From the NCBI GenBank assembly GCA_035714365.1, contig DASTMB010000061.1, forward strand, positions 1 through 64,000: DNA of 64,000 nucleotides, written 5' to 3'. A program made the position numbers and the translations under genes. This DNA comes from Mycobacteriales bacterium. Its GTDB lineage: Bacteria > Actinomycetota > Actinomycetes > BP-191. How positions within the stretch are numbered: position 1 is the stretch's first letter; each line of letters opens with the position of its first letter. The notes beneath the pieces are model-generated. The model was not told where the DNA came from and did not search any database. It worked only from the letters and a program-made list of their open reading frames with translations. Of the stretch, positions 1 to 11,573 are shown in pieces.

Positions 1-1078
1 GCCCCGGCGAGTCGAGCACGGCGCGCGCGAAGCGCTCGCCGAGCGGCCCCCACGCGTGCGCCTCGGCGACGGCGCGGGCGGCGGCGGCGAGCGCGCGGCG
101 GCGGCCGAGGTCGGGCAGCAGCGCGGTCACGGCGGCCGCGAACGCCGCCGGGTCGTCCGCGACCGCGCAGTCGACGCCGTCGGTGACGTCCAGCCCCTCC
201 ACGCCCTTCGGCGTGGAGAGGACCGGCCGGTTGGCGGCGAACGCCTCCAGCACCTTCAGCCGGGTCCCGCCGCCGTGGCGCAACGGCACCACGACCAGGG
301 CGGCGTCCGCCAGCACCGGCGCGACGTCGGCGACCTCGCCGAGGACGGCGACGCCGTCGCGGCGGCCGAGGCTGTCCGCGTTGCGGCCGGCGACGGACAG
401 CGGCGGCGTGCCCTCCGGCAGCAACGGCCAGACCTCGTCCGCCCACCAGTCGACGGCGAGGCGGTTGGGCGCGTAGTCCATCGCGCCGACGAACAGCAGC
501 GTCCCCCGCTCCGGCACGTCGCTCGCGCGTTCCGGCAGGTCGGTGCCGTTCGGCACCACCACCGCGTCGACGCCGAGCAGGTCGCGGTCGCGCTCGGAGA
601 CGCAGACGACGGTGGCGCGCGGGTCGCGGACCAGGCGGCGTTCGGCGGCGGCGAGGCGGCGGGCGTCGCGCCCGGCGCCGGGCAGCTCCGCCAGCCGCTG
701 CGCCTCGACGTTGTGCAGCGAGAGCACGAACGGCCCGGTGCGCGGCACGAGCGGGTACAGGTGGACCCACTCGACGACGACGTGGTCGACCTCGGCCGCG
801 CGGCGCTGCGCCGCGCGCACGGCGGCGGGCGGGCAGGACCGCGCGGTGGCGCGCGGCCGGCCACGCAGCAGCCCGGCGAGCACACCGGCCTTCGACGGCC
901 GCGGCGCCCGCGCGTGCGCATCGACCGGCAGCGCGCCGCCGGACTCCTCGGTCGTGAGCAGGTCGACGTCGGCGTGCCGGGCCAGCGCCTCCAGCAGCCG
1001 CAGGCTGCGGACCGCGCCGCCGGAGCGCGGCGCGTCGGTGACCTGCGTGCCCACCCAGAGCACGCGGCGGTCAGGCAC
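1..1078 (-). CDS. GT4-family glycosyltransferase (C-terminal end missing)
   Basis: Transfers a sugar from a nucleotide-sugar donor onto a surface-polysaccharide acceptor, presumably on the cytoplasmic face of the membrane. 359 codons are visible and the 3' end lies before base 1. The start is GTG at 1078, overlapping the stop of the upstream ligase gene in the string GTGCCTGA, so translation is probably coupled. The N-terminal half has a GT-B opening (VPDRRVLWVGTQVTD). The C-terminal half carries the GT4 donor-binding pattern PLRHGGGTRLKVLEAF followed by ANRPVLSTPKGVEGL. Sugar specificity cannot be read from sequence. It is the last visible gene of the block that includes 1071-2513. Confidence 0.85.
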   Translation of the reverse strand, partial: MPDRRVLWVGTQVTDAPRSGGAVRSLRLLEALARHADVDLLTTEESGGALPVDAHARAPRPSKAGVLAGLLRGRPRATARSCPPAAVRAAQRRAAEVDHVVVEWVHLYPLVPRTGPFVLSLHNVEAQRLAELPGAGRDARRLAAAERRLVRDPRATVVCVSERDRDLLGVDAVVVPNGTDLPERASDVPERGTLLFVGAMDYAPNRLAVDWWADEVWPLLPEGTPPLSVAGRNADSLGRRDGVAVLGEVADVAPVLADAALVVVPLRHGGGTRLKVLEAFAANRPVLSTPKGVEGLDVTDGVDCAVADDPAAFAAAVTALLPDLGRRRALAAAARAVAEAHAWGPLGERFARAVLDSPG

Positions 1079-2513
1079 CGAACTCCCTCGGCCGGGTCGC
1101 CAGCACCATCGACACGACCAGCGCGGTGATGCCCGGCCGGTGCAGCAGGCTGGTCTGGCTCAGCGACTGGATGCCGTAGCCGAGCAGCGCGACGCTGCCG
1201 GTGACGACGCGCAACGCCACGTCCGTCGGCAGCCGCTTCCGCGCCTCCACGGCCGCGCGGTACCCGGCGACGCCGAGCAGCACCAGCGCCGCGACGCCGA
1301 GCAGCCCGGTCTGGAGGTAGGCGAACAGCAGGCTGTTGTGCGAGAACGGCCGGTCCTCGTAGACCACGACGCCGAGCCGCGGGTCGTAGAACGGCCGCCG
1401 CGCGCCGTAGGAGCGGCCCAGGCCCACGCCGACGACCGGGCTGCGTTCGAGCGCCGCGACCGCGGCCGGGTACTCGCTCGCGCGGTCCTGCACCGCGTCC
1501 TCCTGCGCCACCTTCGGGTTGACCAGGCTCTCCAGCCGCGCGGGCACGGCCGACAGCGTGCGGCCCAGCGCGCCGGTCGCCGCGATCGAGAGGAACAGCG
1601 GCACGACGAGCGACGCGACCGCCACCGTGCGCAGCCCGCGGCCGGGACTGCGCACGCCCGGCCGGACCAGCGCGAGCAGCCCGCCGCAGACGAGCAGCGC
1701 GCCCCAGCTCGACCGGTTGAAGCTGAACACCCAGACCAGCGCGTACAGCGTCAGCCGGACCGCGTCCGCCCGCTTCAGGCCGTACGTGAAGACCTTGCCG
1801 AGCACCAGCAACGTCGCCAGGAACAGCAGCCAGAGCATCGCCGGCCGGATGCGCTGCACCTGCGTCGTCACGCCGAACGTGTTCAGCGGCAGCTCCGGCG
1901 CCTCCGTCGGCAGCTCGCTGCCGACCGCCGCCGCGACGAGCACCACCACCGAGCCGAACGTGCAGAACCGCACCACCCAGCGTTCCAGCCGCTCCTTGTC
2001 GCGGGTCGTCGCGAACAGCGCCGTCAACGGCAGCACCAGCAGGTAGACCAGGTACGACTTGTACTGGCCGATCGCGAGGAACCGGTCGCCGCCGCGCAGC
2101 ACGCTGTAGCCGAGGCCGACCGTCGCGCCCGCGACGAGCAGCAGCACCGGCGCCGCGAACCGCCACGACGGCGTCGGCTCCTCCCGGCCGCGGGAGACCA
2201 CCCACCGCGCGACCAGCGCGTACGCGAAGACCTCGAACGCGTCCGTCGTCAGCCCGCCGAGGTGGAGCTGCGTCTTGAGCACCTGCACCAGCGGCGCGCT
2301 CACCACGAGCATCACCAGCGTCGCCCCGCGCGGCTTCTCCAGCACGAACGCCGCCACGCCCACGGCCGCGAGCAGCAGCAGCGTGGTGAGGCCGCCGGTG
2401 AGCAGGCGCTGCGCGCCGGCGTACGCGACGAACGCCGCGACGGCGGTCGCGGCGGCGGCCTTGGCGCGGTACCCGGTCACGGCGGGGTGGCGCAGGACGA
2501 GCGTTCCCCGCAT
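1071..2513 (-). CDS. O-antigen ligase / Wzy-type polymerase-like membrane protein
   Basis: A 480-residue polytopic membrane protein with about ten hydrophobic helices, of the O-antigen ligase/polymerase superfamily, which joins lipid-linked glycan units outside the membrane. The family's extracytoplasmic loop is present: an Arg-containing stretch near VGVGLGRSYGARRPFYDP, then FSHNSLLFAYLQTGLLG, where the HNSLL helix is typical. The start is ATG at 2513. The gene overlaps the downstream GT4 gene by 8 bases, which ties it to glycan assembly. In Gram-positives such proteins polymerise or ligate secondary wall polysaccharide rather than LPS. Polymerase versus ligase cannot be decided here. Confidence 0.85.
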   Translation of the reverse strand: MRGTLVLRHPAVTGYRAKAAAATAVAAFVAYAGAQRLLTGGLTTLLLLAAVGVAAFVLEKPRGATLVMLVVSAPLVQVLKTQLHLGGLTTDAFEVFAYALVARWVVSRGREEPTPSWRFAAPVLLLVAGATVGLGYSVLRGGDRFLAIGQYKSYLVYLLVLPLTALFATTRDKERLERWVVRFCTFGSVVVLVAAAVGSELPTEAPELPLNTFGVTTQVQRIRPAMLWLLFLATLLVLGKVFTYGLKRADAVRLTLYALVWVFSFNRSSWGALLVCGGLLALVRPGVRSPGRGLRTVAVASLVVPLFLSIAATGALGRTLSAVPARLESLVNPKVAQEDAVQDRASEYPAAVAALERSPVVGVGLGRSYGARRPFYDPRLGVVVYEDRPFSHNSLLFAYLQTGLLGVAALVLLGVAGYRAAVEARKRLPTDVALRVVTGSVALLGYGIQSLSQTSLLHRPGITALVVSMVLATRPREFGA

Positions 2514-2549
2514 GCGGCCGAGTCTAGATCGCGGAAGGCGCCGTTCTGG

Positions 2550-2555
2550 GACGAT
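2550..2555 (+). promoter_or_regulatory. -10 box of a probable leaderless promoter
   Basis: GACGAT ends exactly six bases before the ATG at 2562, and no purine-rich ribosome binding site lies between them. The geometry matches the -10 boxes before fcl, the acyl-CoA dehydrogenase and the YdeI gene in this window, so the mRNA probably begins at or next to the start codon. Confidence 0.4.
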
Positions 2556-2561
2556 TCGCCG

Positions 2562-3262
2562 ATGCCGCCGGCGGTCGTGCTCTGTGTGTACCGCGCGCGC
2601 AACGCGCGCGTCGTGCGCCGCCTGGTCCGCCAGGCCGTGACGTCCGGCGCCGAGGTCCGGCTCTGGGCGCTGGACGAGGTGGTGCCGTCGCTGGCGGCCG
2701 TCACGGTCGGCTCGGGGCCGGGCGGGAAGTTCGCGCTGGCCGACCGGCTGCTCGCGGCCGCGCCGGTGCCGCGCGACGCGTGGGTCGTGGTGGCGGACGA
2801 CGACGTGCGGCTGCCGTTGAAGCGGTTCCTGGCCCTGGCCGGGCGGGCGGCGTTCGACCTGTCGATGCCGGCGCACCTGCGGCACCGCAGCAACCTCAGC
2901 CACGCCATCACGCTGCGCGCGCGGTGGTCGCTGGCGCGGGTGACGGAGTTCGTGGAGATCGGGCCGGTGTTCGCCGTGTCGCCGGCGTGGCGCGACGAGG
3001 TGCTGCCGTTCGGCGACGTCGGCATGGGCTGGGGCCTGGAGGCGGACTGGTATGGCCTGTCCCGGCGCGGCGCGCGGCTCGGCATCGTGGACGCGGCACC
3101 GTGCCGGCACCTGGCGCCGGTGGCGGCGTCGTACGAGCAGGGCGAGGAACGCGACCGCATGGCCGCGCGGCTCGCCGCCAACGGCCTCGGCGGCCTGCAC
3201 GAGGTGCAGCGCACCCTCGCGACGTGGCGCCCCTGGCAGCGCACGCCCCCCTGGCTGCGGCG

Positions 3263-3275
<13 letters not shown>
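2562..3275 (+). CDS. Glycosyltransferase-like (GT-A fold) protein
   Basis: A 237-residue soluble protein with no signal peptide. It opens like a short GT-A transferase (VVLCVYRARNARVVRRLVRQ) and has an acidic triad DDD at residues 79-81 in VVVADDDVRLP, the position and context of a metal-binding DxD motif. Around residues 131-165, VEIGPVFAVSP and GMGWGLEADWYGL resemble an acceptor-side region. It lies alone on the plus strand between two minus-strand glycan blocks and converges on the UvrA-like gene, overlapping it tail to tail by 13 bases (3263-3275). A role in glycan decoration is inferred from fold and context; donor and acceptor are unknown. Confidence 0.65.
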
Positions 3276-5611
<2,336 letters not shown>

Positions 5612-5628
5612 TACATCCTCCGTGGGGT

Positions 5629-6504
5629 TCAGCTCTTGCGGGTGCGCCAGATGCCGACGAGCCGGCCGGCGCCCCACGCGGCGGGGAGCAGGCCGAGCGC
5701 GCAGCGTTCGCGGGCGGCGTGCGCCAGCGACGCTACGACCTGCCGGACCTCCGGCGCGACCGGCGCCGGGTCGCCGACCTTGCGGTCGAACGTCACCTGG
5801 TCGCGGCCGCGCGCGTACCGCTTGCGCAGCAGGTTCCGCAGCCGCAGGTCCTCGGCGGTGCGCCGGTGCCGCACCTCGGCGTCCGGCAGGTACAGCACCC
5901 GCCGCCCGGCGGCGCGCAGCCGCCGCAGCCACTCCTCCTCGTCGCCGCTCGACGGCAGCGTCACGTCGAACGGCCCGACCAGCTCGACGGCGGCCCGTGT
6001 GACGGCGAGGTTGGAGCCGTAGAGCACGCTCGGCTCGCACACCTCGGTGCCCGCGTCGAGCACCGTCTCGCCCAGCTCCTCGCGGCCGCAGGAGCGCGGG
6101 GCGGGGCGTTCCAGGTCGAGCCGGATCGGCCCGCCGAACGCGCCCGCGTCCGGGTACGCCAGGTACCCGGCGACGAGCGCGGCCAGCCACCCCGGCGGCG
6201 CGAGCACGTCGTCGTCGACGAAGCAGAGCAGCTCCCCGCGCGCCGTGCGCAGGGCGGCGTTGCGGGCGGTGTTGAGGCCGCCGTGCGGGATCGGCGCGAA
6301 CACCAGCTCCGGGTCCCCGGGCCGCCGCGCCGCGAGGCGGCGCCGCAGCACCGCGTCGGTGTCGTCGGTGGAGCCGTCGGAGACGACGACGACCTCGTAC
6401 GCGTCGTGCGGGTACGTCTGCGCGAGCAGCGAGTCGAGCGCGGGGTCGAGCAGGTGCGCGCGGTTGTACGTCGGCACGAGCACGCTCACGAACGGTGCCG
6501 TCAC
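5629..6504 (-). CDS. Family 2 glycosyltransferase
   Basis: A 291-residue GT2 enzyme with a GT-A fold. It opens with FVSVLVPTYNRAHLL, has VVVSDGSTDDT for the nucleotide-sugar base and CFVDDDVLAPPGW as the DxD metal site. Later, GSNLAVTRAAVELVGPFD and DEEEWLRRLRAAG give the acceptor-side ED-type motif. The start is GTG at 6504, overlapping the stop of the upstream GT2 gene by 4 bases (GTGA), so both are read from one mRNA. It acts in the cytoplasm on a lipid-linked or protein acceptor. The sugar is unknown. Confidence 0.88.
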   Translation of the reverse strand: MTAPFVSVLVPTYNRAHLLDPALDSLLAQTYPHDAYEVVVVSDGSTDDTDAVLRRRLAARRPGDPELVFAPIPHGGLNTARNAALRTARGELLCFVDDDVLAPPGWLAALVAGYLAYPDAGAFGGPIRLDLERPAPRSCGREELGETVLDAGTEVCEPSVLYGSNLAVTRAAVELVGPFDVTLPSSGDEEEWLRRLRAAGRRVLYLPDAEVRHRRTAEDLRLRNLLRKRYARGRDQVTFDRKVGDPAPVAPEVRQVVASLAHAARERCALGLLPAAWGAGRLVGIWRTRKS

Positions 6505-7322
6505 GGCTTCGCCTCCGGGGCGCCGAGCGACGAGGCGCGCGTCGCGTAGTACCGGTACGTCACGTGGTCGGCGAAGCCGATGCGCACGCCGAGGTCGCGC
6601 ATCCGCCGCCACAGGTTCCAGTCGTGCGGCTCGGGGATGCGGTAGCAGGTGGGGCTGTACGTCAGGAAGCGCAGCCCCATCGAGTAGAGCACCGACCCGT
6701 GCGTGACCTGCCCGACGGTGAGCTCCGGCGCGCCGAGCCTGCCGTGCCGCCCGTCCGCGAAGAACGTCTCGGTGACGGAGTGGACCAGCTCCAGCCGCCG
6801 CCGCTTCGCCTCGCGCAGCAGCACCTCGACGTGGTCGTCGGTCAGCTCGTCGTCGTCGTCGCAGGGCGCGATCCAGTCGCCGCGCGCCAGCACCAGCGCG
6901 GCGTTCATCGGGTACGTCCCCGACACCCGCCAGCGCAGCGCCGGGTCGGTCGGGTAGAGGCCGCCGCGCGGCAGGTTGACGTAGCGCACGCGCGGGTCGC
7001 GCACCGACGCCATGTAGCGGTCGGTCGCGGCGTCGGTCGCGTCGCCGACGACCAGCACCTCGATGCGCTCGTAAGTCTGCCGCAGCGCGCTCGGCAGCGA
7101 CACCTCGGCCAGCGCGTCCGAGCGGTTGTACGTCGGGATGCGGATCGTGACGAGCGGCTCCGCCTCCCCCTCCGGCTCGGTCCAGCAGACGTCGCGGCCG
7201 GCGCGGGCGCGCGCCAGCAGCTCGCGGTGCTCGCGCGCCTCGATCCGCTCGCGCCACAGCTCGAGCTGGCCGTCCACCCCCCGTTCCGTGAGGCGGTGCC
7301 GCACCGCCCTGGCGATCCTCAT
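6501..7322 (-). CDS. Family 2 glycosyltransferase
   Basis: 273 residues. After a charged 50-residue N-terminal segment the GT2 core begins at VTIRIPTYNRSDALAEV. The metal-binding acidic run is in WIAPCDDDDELTDDHVEVLL, and a late HDWNLWRRM probably forms part of the acceptor site. The ATG at 7322 overlaps the stop of the upstream GT4 gene as ATGA, and its own stop overlaps the next gene as GTGA, so this is the middle of a coupled three-gene transferase set (8365 down to 5629). Function as a polysaccharide transferase is secure at family level; specificity is not known. Confidence 0.87.
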   Translation of the reverse strand: MRIARAVRHRLTERGVDGQLELWRERIEAREHRELLARARAGRDVCWTEPEGEAEPLVTIRIPTYNRSDALAEVSLPSALRQTYERIEVLVVGDATDAATDRYMASVRDPRVRYVNLPRGGLYPTDPALRWRVSGTYPMNAALVLARGDWIAPCDDDDELTDDHVEVLLREAKRRRLELVHSVTETFFADGRHGRLGAPELTVGQVTHGSVLYSMGLRFLTYSPTCYRIPEPHDWNLWRRMRDLGVRIGFADHVTYRYYATRASSLGAPEAKP

Positions 7323-8365
7323 CGGCTCGACGCTAACGCGTCCACGACCGCGTTTCCGAAGATCCCGGCGTGCCACGACGACTCGGCGAACGCCCGGCCG
7401 GCCGCGCCCATCCGCTCCCGCAGCGCCGCGTCGCCGCAGAGGGCCGCCAGCGCCTCCCGCCAGCCAGCCGCGTCGCCGGCGTCGACCCACCGCCCGCAGC
7501 CGATCTCCTCGACGTCCACGTCGCGCAGGTGCGGCGTGCGGGTGACGACGACCGGCTTGCCGAGCGCCAGCGCGTCGTTGAGCTCGGACAGCCCGGAGAT
7601 CTTGCCCGGGTCGCGCAGCGGGATCGCCACCACGTCCGCGCGGACCAGGTCGCGCAGCACGTGCGCGTAGGAGAACTTCGGCCCGCCCGGCTCCACCGTG
7701 TCCTCGTGCGTCTCGTCGGTGACCAGCTCCACGCCGGCGACGACCGGCAGCCCGCGCGGCGAGCGCGCGTAGACGGTGCCGCCGAGCCCCGCGTCGCCGA
7801 GCGCGGCCAGCAGCGTCGCCTGGTCGCGGTTGGTCTTGCCCGACGACACGATGCCGCCACCGGCCGCCGGGGCGGAGTACCCGGCGAACGCGAGGTCCGG
7901 CCCCCAGGGCGCCCACGTCACCCGCGCCGGGTCCAGCGGGAACGCCGCCAGCAGCGCGTCGCGGACGTACGAGCTGAGGCAGACGATCCGGTCGTAGCCG
8001 GCGAGCTGCGCGCGGGTGCGCGGCGTACGCCGGGGGACGGTGTGCAGGACGGTGACGAGCGGCGTACGCCAGACCTTCGCCGAACGCAGCGCCGCCAGCC
8101 CGGCGAGGGAGTTCGGCTCGCCGGCGTAGCAGGCGTCCACGCGGCGCGCGGCCGCCTGCTGCCGTAGGTCGCCGAGCCGGTACCGCAGCCGCCGCGACAC
8201 CGCCGCCGCCGTACCGCTCTCGTCGTACGGCGCCACGACGACGTCCCACCCGGCGCTTGCGAGCGCGTCGGCACCGTAGAGGTGCTGCGCCGGGTACGTC
8301 CCGGCGCGTACGTCGCGGAACGCCTTCGCCATCGAGTAGTTGTTGGCGAACAGCACGCGCGCCAT
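7319..8365 (-). CDS. Group 1 (GT4-like) glycosyltransferase
   Basis: 348 residues. The N-terminal domain starts MARVLFANNYSMAKAF. The C-terminal donor domain has SSGKTNRDQATLLAALGDAG, GPKFSYAHVLRDLVRADVVAIPL and ISGLSELNDALALGKPVVVT, where the EL-NDALA segment corresponds to the conserved E-x7-E donor site. The start ATG at 8365 directly follows the TAG of the sugar transferase gene with no gap (TAGATG), implying coupled translation. It probably adds the second or a later sugar after the priming enzyme encoded immediately upstream. Confidence 0.82.
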   Translation of the reverse strand: MARVLFANNYSMAKAFRDVRAGTYPAQHLYGADALASAGWDVVVAPYDESGTAAAVSRRLRYRLGDLRQQAAARRVDACYAGEPNSLAGLAALRSAKVWRTPLVTVLHTVPRRTPRTRAQLAGYDRIVCLSSYVRDALLAAFPLDPARVTWAPWGPDLAFAGYSAPAAGGGIVSSGKTNRDQATLLAALGDAGLGGTVYARSPRGLPVVAGVELVTDETHEDTVEPGGPKFSYAHVLRDLVRADVVAIPLRDPGKISGLSELNDALALGKPVVVTRTPHLRDVDVEEIGCGRWVDAGDAAGWREALAALCGDAALRERMGAAGRAFAESSWHAGIFGNAVVDALASSR

Positions 8366-9898
8366 CTAGTACGCCCCGCGCCCGCGCAGGACGGCCCCCA
8401 CCGTCTTCCACAGGATCATCGCGTCGAGCGCGACCGACCAGTTCTCGACGTAGTGCAGGTCCAGCCGGACGCTCTCCTCCCACGTCAGGTCGCTGCGGCC
8501 GGACACCTGCCACAGCCCGGTGAGGCCGGGCTTCACGAGCAGCCGGCGGCGGACGTCCGAGCCGTAGCGCGCGACCTCGCTCGGCAGCGGCGGGCGGGGG
8601 CCGACGAGGGACATGTCGCCGCGGACGACGTTCCACACCTGCGGCAGCTCGTCCAGCGAGAACCGCCGCAGGATGCGCCCGACCGGCGTCACGCGCGGGT
8701 CGCGGCGCATCTTGAACAGCACGTCGTCGACCTCGTTGCGCTCCTCCAACTCGGCCCGCCGCGCCTCCGCGTCGACGTACATCGAGCGGAACTTCCAGAT
8801 GCGGAACGACCGGCCGTTCTGGCCGACCCGCTCCTGCCGGAAGAACACCGGCCCCCGGTCGGTGAGGAACACCGCCACCGCGACGACCAGCAGCAGCGGC
8901 GACGCCAGCACCAGCACCAGCGTCGCTAGCGTCCGGTCGACCGCGCCCTTGAACAGCCGCCGCACGCCGGTGAACTCCGGCTCCTCCACGTGCAGCAGCG
9001 GCAGCCCGGCAACGGGGCGGATCGTGATGCGTGGGCCGGCGACGTTGGTCAGCGACGGCGCGACGACCAGGTCGACGCCGCTGCCCTCGAGCTGCCAGGC
9101 GAGCCGGCGCACGCCCTCCGCGCCCATCGCCCAGCCGCCCGCGACGGCGACGGTGTCGGCGTCGACCGACGCGACGCAGCGCGCGGCGTCGGCGGGGACG
9201 CAGAGCGCCGGGTAGGTGACGCCGTCGAGCTCCAGGTCGCGCTCCGGGTCGGGCACGCAGACGCCGACGACGAGCATGCCGGCGTGCCGGGCGTCGCAGG
9301 CCTGCTTCACGACGTGCTCGACCGAGTCGCGGGCGCCGACGACGACGACGCGGTGGACGGCGCGGCCGTGGTCGCGCAGCCGGTGCAGCACGCGGCGGGC
9401 GCCGTAGCGGCCGAGCAGCAGCAGCAGCGTGCCCAGCGGGAACGCCACCCCCACGAACCCGCGCGAGAGCGGCAGCCGGAACGTGAACGCCACCGTCGCC
9501 ACGGCCGCCAGCAGCCGCACCGACGCGTCGAACACGCGGCGGAACTCGTCCGACCCGATCCCGACGAACCGCGCCTCGTACGCCCGCGACAGCGTCAGCA
9601 CCAGCACCCAGACCGGGGCGAGCGCCGCCGCGATCAGCGTGTACGGCACGCCCTCCAGCGCCTGCCCGTCGGTGTAGCCGCGCAGCGCGACGTACCCGGC
9701 GACCGAGATGAGCGCGGCGTCCACCACGACGAGCGCCAGCGTGTACGTGCTCTCCCAGGCCGGCCGGGGCCGCGGCGGGACGACCGGCTCCGGGATGACC
9801 GACGGGTCGGCGTCGCCGGCGCGGCGCAGGCGGCGTTCGCGCCGGGTCGCGGGCACGTCGAGGCGCCCCCCGGACCCCTCGCCGCGCGCCGTCGCCAT
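8366..9898 (-). CDS. Polyprenyl-phosphate glycosyl-1-phosphate transferase (priming enzyme)
   Basis: 510 residues. This enzyme family starts a glycan by moving a sugar-1-phosphate from a nucleotide sugar onto undecaprenyl phosphate. Four membrane helices lie at about 50-160, followed by a CoA-binding-like cytoplasmic domain (HRVVVVGARDSVEHVV) and a membrane-dipping helix (TLATLVLVLASPLLLVVAVA). The catalytic bacterial sugar transferase domain has GPVFFRQERVGQNG, FRIWKFRSM, RRFSLDELPQVWNV and GDMSLVGPRP. The ATG at 9898 is preceded by GGAGGGG. It is divergent from fcl (69 bases between) and heads the operon running down to 3263. Confidence 0.92.
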   Translation of the reverse strand: MATARGEGSGGRLDVPATRRERRLRRAGDADPSVIPEPVVPPRPRPAWESTYTLALVVVDAALISVAGYVALRGYTDGQALEGVPYTLIAAALAPVWVLVLTLSRAYEARFVGIGSDEFRRVFDASVRLLAAVATVAFTFRLPLSRGFVGVAFPLGTLLLLLGRYGARRVLHRLRDHGRAVHRVVVVGARDSVEHVVKQACDARHAGMLVVGVCVPDPERDLELDGVTYPALCVPADAARCVASVDADTVAVAGGWAMGAEGVRRLAWQLEGSGVDLVVAPSLTNVAGPRITIRPVAGLPLLHVEEPEFTGVRRLFKGAVDRTLATLVLVLASPLLLVVAVAVFLTDRGPVFFRQERVGQNGRSFRIWKFRSMYVDAEARRAELEERNEVDDVLFKMRRDPRVTPVGRILRRFSLDELPQVWNVVRGDMSLVGPRPPLPSEVARYGSDVRRRLLVKPGLTGLWQVSGRSDLTWEESVRLDLHYVENWSVALDAMILWKTVGAVLRGRGAY

Positions 9899-9955
9899 CC
9901 ACCCCTCCGTCCTCTCAACGCACCGTAGCGGCGTCCCTCGCGCCGGGCCGCGTGC

Positions 9956-9961
9956 CACGAT
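9956..9961 (+). promoter_or_regulatory. -10 box of probable leaderless fcl promoter
   Basis: CACGAT is followed by six bases and then the ATG of fcl at 9968, with no separate ribosome binding site. The arrangement equals that at 2550-2555 and suggests transcription starts at the A of the ATG. The 69-base divergent gap also has to hold the promoter of the priming transferase on the other strand. Confidence 0.4.
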
Positions 9962-9967
9962 GGGCAC

Positions 9968-10915
9968 ATGCCCCCGTTCCCCCTGCCGGGCGACGCCCGG
10001 ATCTACGTCGCCGGGCACCGCGGCATGGTCGGCTCGGCGGTCTGGCGGCTGCTGGCGAGCCGCGGCCACACCGGCCTGATCGGCCGCACGTCCGCCGAGC
10101 TGGACCTGCGCGACCGCGCCGCCGTCGAGGCGTTCTTCGCCGCCGAGCGCCCCACCCACGTCGTGCTCGCCGCCGCCAAGGTCGGCGGCATCGTCGCCAA
10201 CGCGACGTTCCCCGTGGAGTTCCTGTCCGACAACCTGCGCATCCAGGTCAACGTCCTCGACGCGGCGCACGCGCACGGCGTGCAGCGGCTGCTGTTCCTC
10301 GGGTCGTCGTGCATCTACCCGAAGTTCGCGCCGCAGCCGATCCAGGAGTCGTCGCTGCTCACCGGGCCGCTGGAGCCGACCAACGACGCGTACGCCATCG
10401 CCAAGATCGCCGGCGTGCTGCACGTCCAGGCGCTGCGGCGCGAGTACGCCGCGTCGTTCGTCTCCGCCATGCCGACGAACCTCTACGGCCCGGGCGACAA
10501 CTTCGACCTCCAGTCGTCGCACGTCCTGCCCGCGCTGATCCGCCGGATGCACGAGGCGAAGGTCGCGGGCGCGCCGTCGGTGACGCTGTGGGGCACCGGC
10601 TCGCCGCGGCGGGAGTTCCTGCACGTGGACGACCTGGCGAAGGCCTGCGTGCACCTGCTGGAGCACTACGACGAGCCGGACCCGATCAACGTCGGCACCG
10701 GCGAGGACGTACGCGTCCGCGAGTTGGCCGAGCTGGTCGCGGAGGTCGTCGGCTACGACGGCGAGATCGCGTGGGACAGCAGCAAGCCGGACGGCACGCC
10801 GCGCAAGCTGCTCGACGTGTCGCGCATCAACGCCCTCGGCTGGAAGGCCGAGACCGCCCTGCGCGACGGCGTCGCCGCGACGTACGCCTGGTACCTCGCG
10901 AACGCCGCGGCCTGA
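9968..10915 (+). CDS. fcl: GDP-L-fucose synthase
   Basis: 315 residues, the usual length for the family. It converts GDP-4-keto-6-deoxymannose to GDP-L-fucose by epimerisation and NADPH reduction. The Rossmann motif is GHRGMVG at residues 16-22. The short-chain dehydrogenase triad is seen as GSSCIYPK (112-119) and Tyr142-x3-Lys146 in AYAIAKIAG. The family-specific PTNLYGPGDNFD and REFLHVDDLA are intact. Its substrate comes from gmd, about 0.8 kb away on the opposite strand, so the polysaccharide made here probably contains fucose or a related 6-deoxy sugar. Confidence 0.95.
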   Translation: MPPFPLPGDARIYVAGHRGMVGSAVWRLLASRGHTGLIGRTSAELDLRDRAAVEAFFAAERPTHVVLAAAKVGGIVANATFPVEFLSDNLRIQVNVLDAAHAHGVQRLLFLGSSCIYPKFAPQPIQESSLLTGPLEPTNDAYAIAKIAGVLHVQALRREYAASFVSAMPTNLYGPGDNFDLQSSHVLPALIRRMHEAKVAGAPSVTLWGTGSPRREFLHVDDLAKACVHLLEHYDEPDPINVGTGEDVRVRELAELVAEVVGYDGEIAWDSSKPDGTPRKLLDVSRINALGWKAETALRDGVAATYAWYLANAAA

Positions 10916-10919
10916 CGCG

Positions 10920-11543
10920 TCAGCGGCAGATCGTCTTCGCGATCTCGTCCAGGTCGAACGACGCCCAGCACGCCGCCTTCAGGTCGTGGCCCTTCGAACG
11001 CCACGCGGCGTTGACCACCTTCAGCCCGCGCTCCTGGATGCGCTGCACGGCCGGGACGAAGTCGGCGTCGCTGGTCACGAGGATCGCGAGGTCGTACGCG
11101 TCGTGCCAGGCGAGCGTCAGCATGTCGGTGACGAGCTGCGCGTCGACGCCCTTCTCCACCCGCGCGCGCAGCACGTCGCCGCAGGCCGGGCAGCGCTCGG
11201 TGTCGGCGCCGCAGGAACGGCAGTGGACCGGCCGCCGCTGCGGCCGCCGCTCGCGGATCGTCACGCGGTAGCTCGGCATCCGGTCGACCGTGGAGGTGAG
11301 CCAGCCGCGCAGCCGCGTCTCGGTGGCCGGGTCGACGGAGGCGTAGAGCAGCGTCTCCTCCACCTGCGGCACACCGGTGAGGCCGACGCCGGCCAGCACC
11401 CGGCCCGCGGCGCCGGCGAGCGCGGCGGGCAGCGCGGTCCAGTCGCAGCCGACGCGCGAGCCGGTGGCGTCGCGGCCCATCCGGTCGTTCCAGGAGAGCT
11501 GGTAGTTCCAGTAGTCGATGAAGATGCGCGTCCGGCACAGCAC
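10920..11543 (-). CDS. NYN (PIN-like) domain protein with zinc ribbon
   Basis: 207 residues from the chosen GTG at 11543; a TTG at 11606 would add 21 residues but would place the start beyond a strong hairpin. The NYN domain of metal-dependent RNases starts at IFIDYWNYQ and ends with the pattern GVDAQLVTDMLTLAW, LAILVTSDADFVPAVQ, the Asp residues being the metal ligands. A C-x2-C-x6-C-x2-C cluster (CRSCGADTERCPACG) is inserted in the middle and probably binds zinc. The likely role is RNA cleavage or processing in the cytoplasm. It converges on fcl with only 4 bases between stops. Confidence 0.75.
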   Translation of the reverse strand: MLCRTRIFIDYWNYQLSWNDRMGRDATGSRVGCDWTALPAALAGAAGRVLAGVGLTGVPQVEETLLYASVDPATETRLRGWLTSTVDRMPSYRVTIRERRPQRRPVHCRSCGADTERCPACGDVLRARVEKGVDAQLVTDMLTLAWHDAYDLAILVTSDADFVPAVQRIQERGLKVVNAAWRSKGHDLKAACWASFDLDEIAKTICR

Positions 11544-11573
11544 GCTGGTGTGTCCCCCGTCCCGTAACGAATA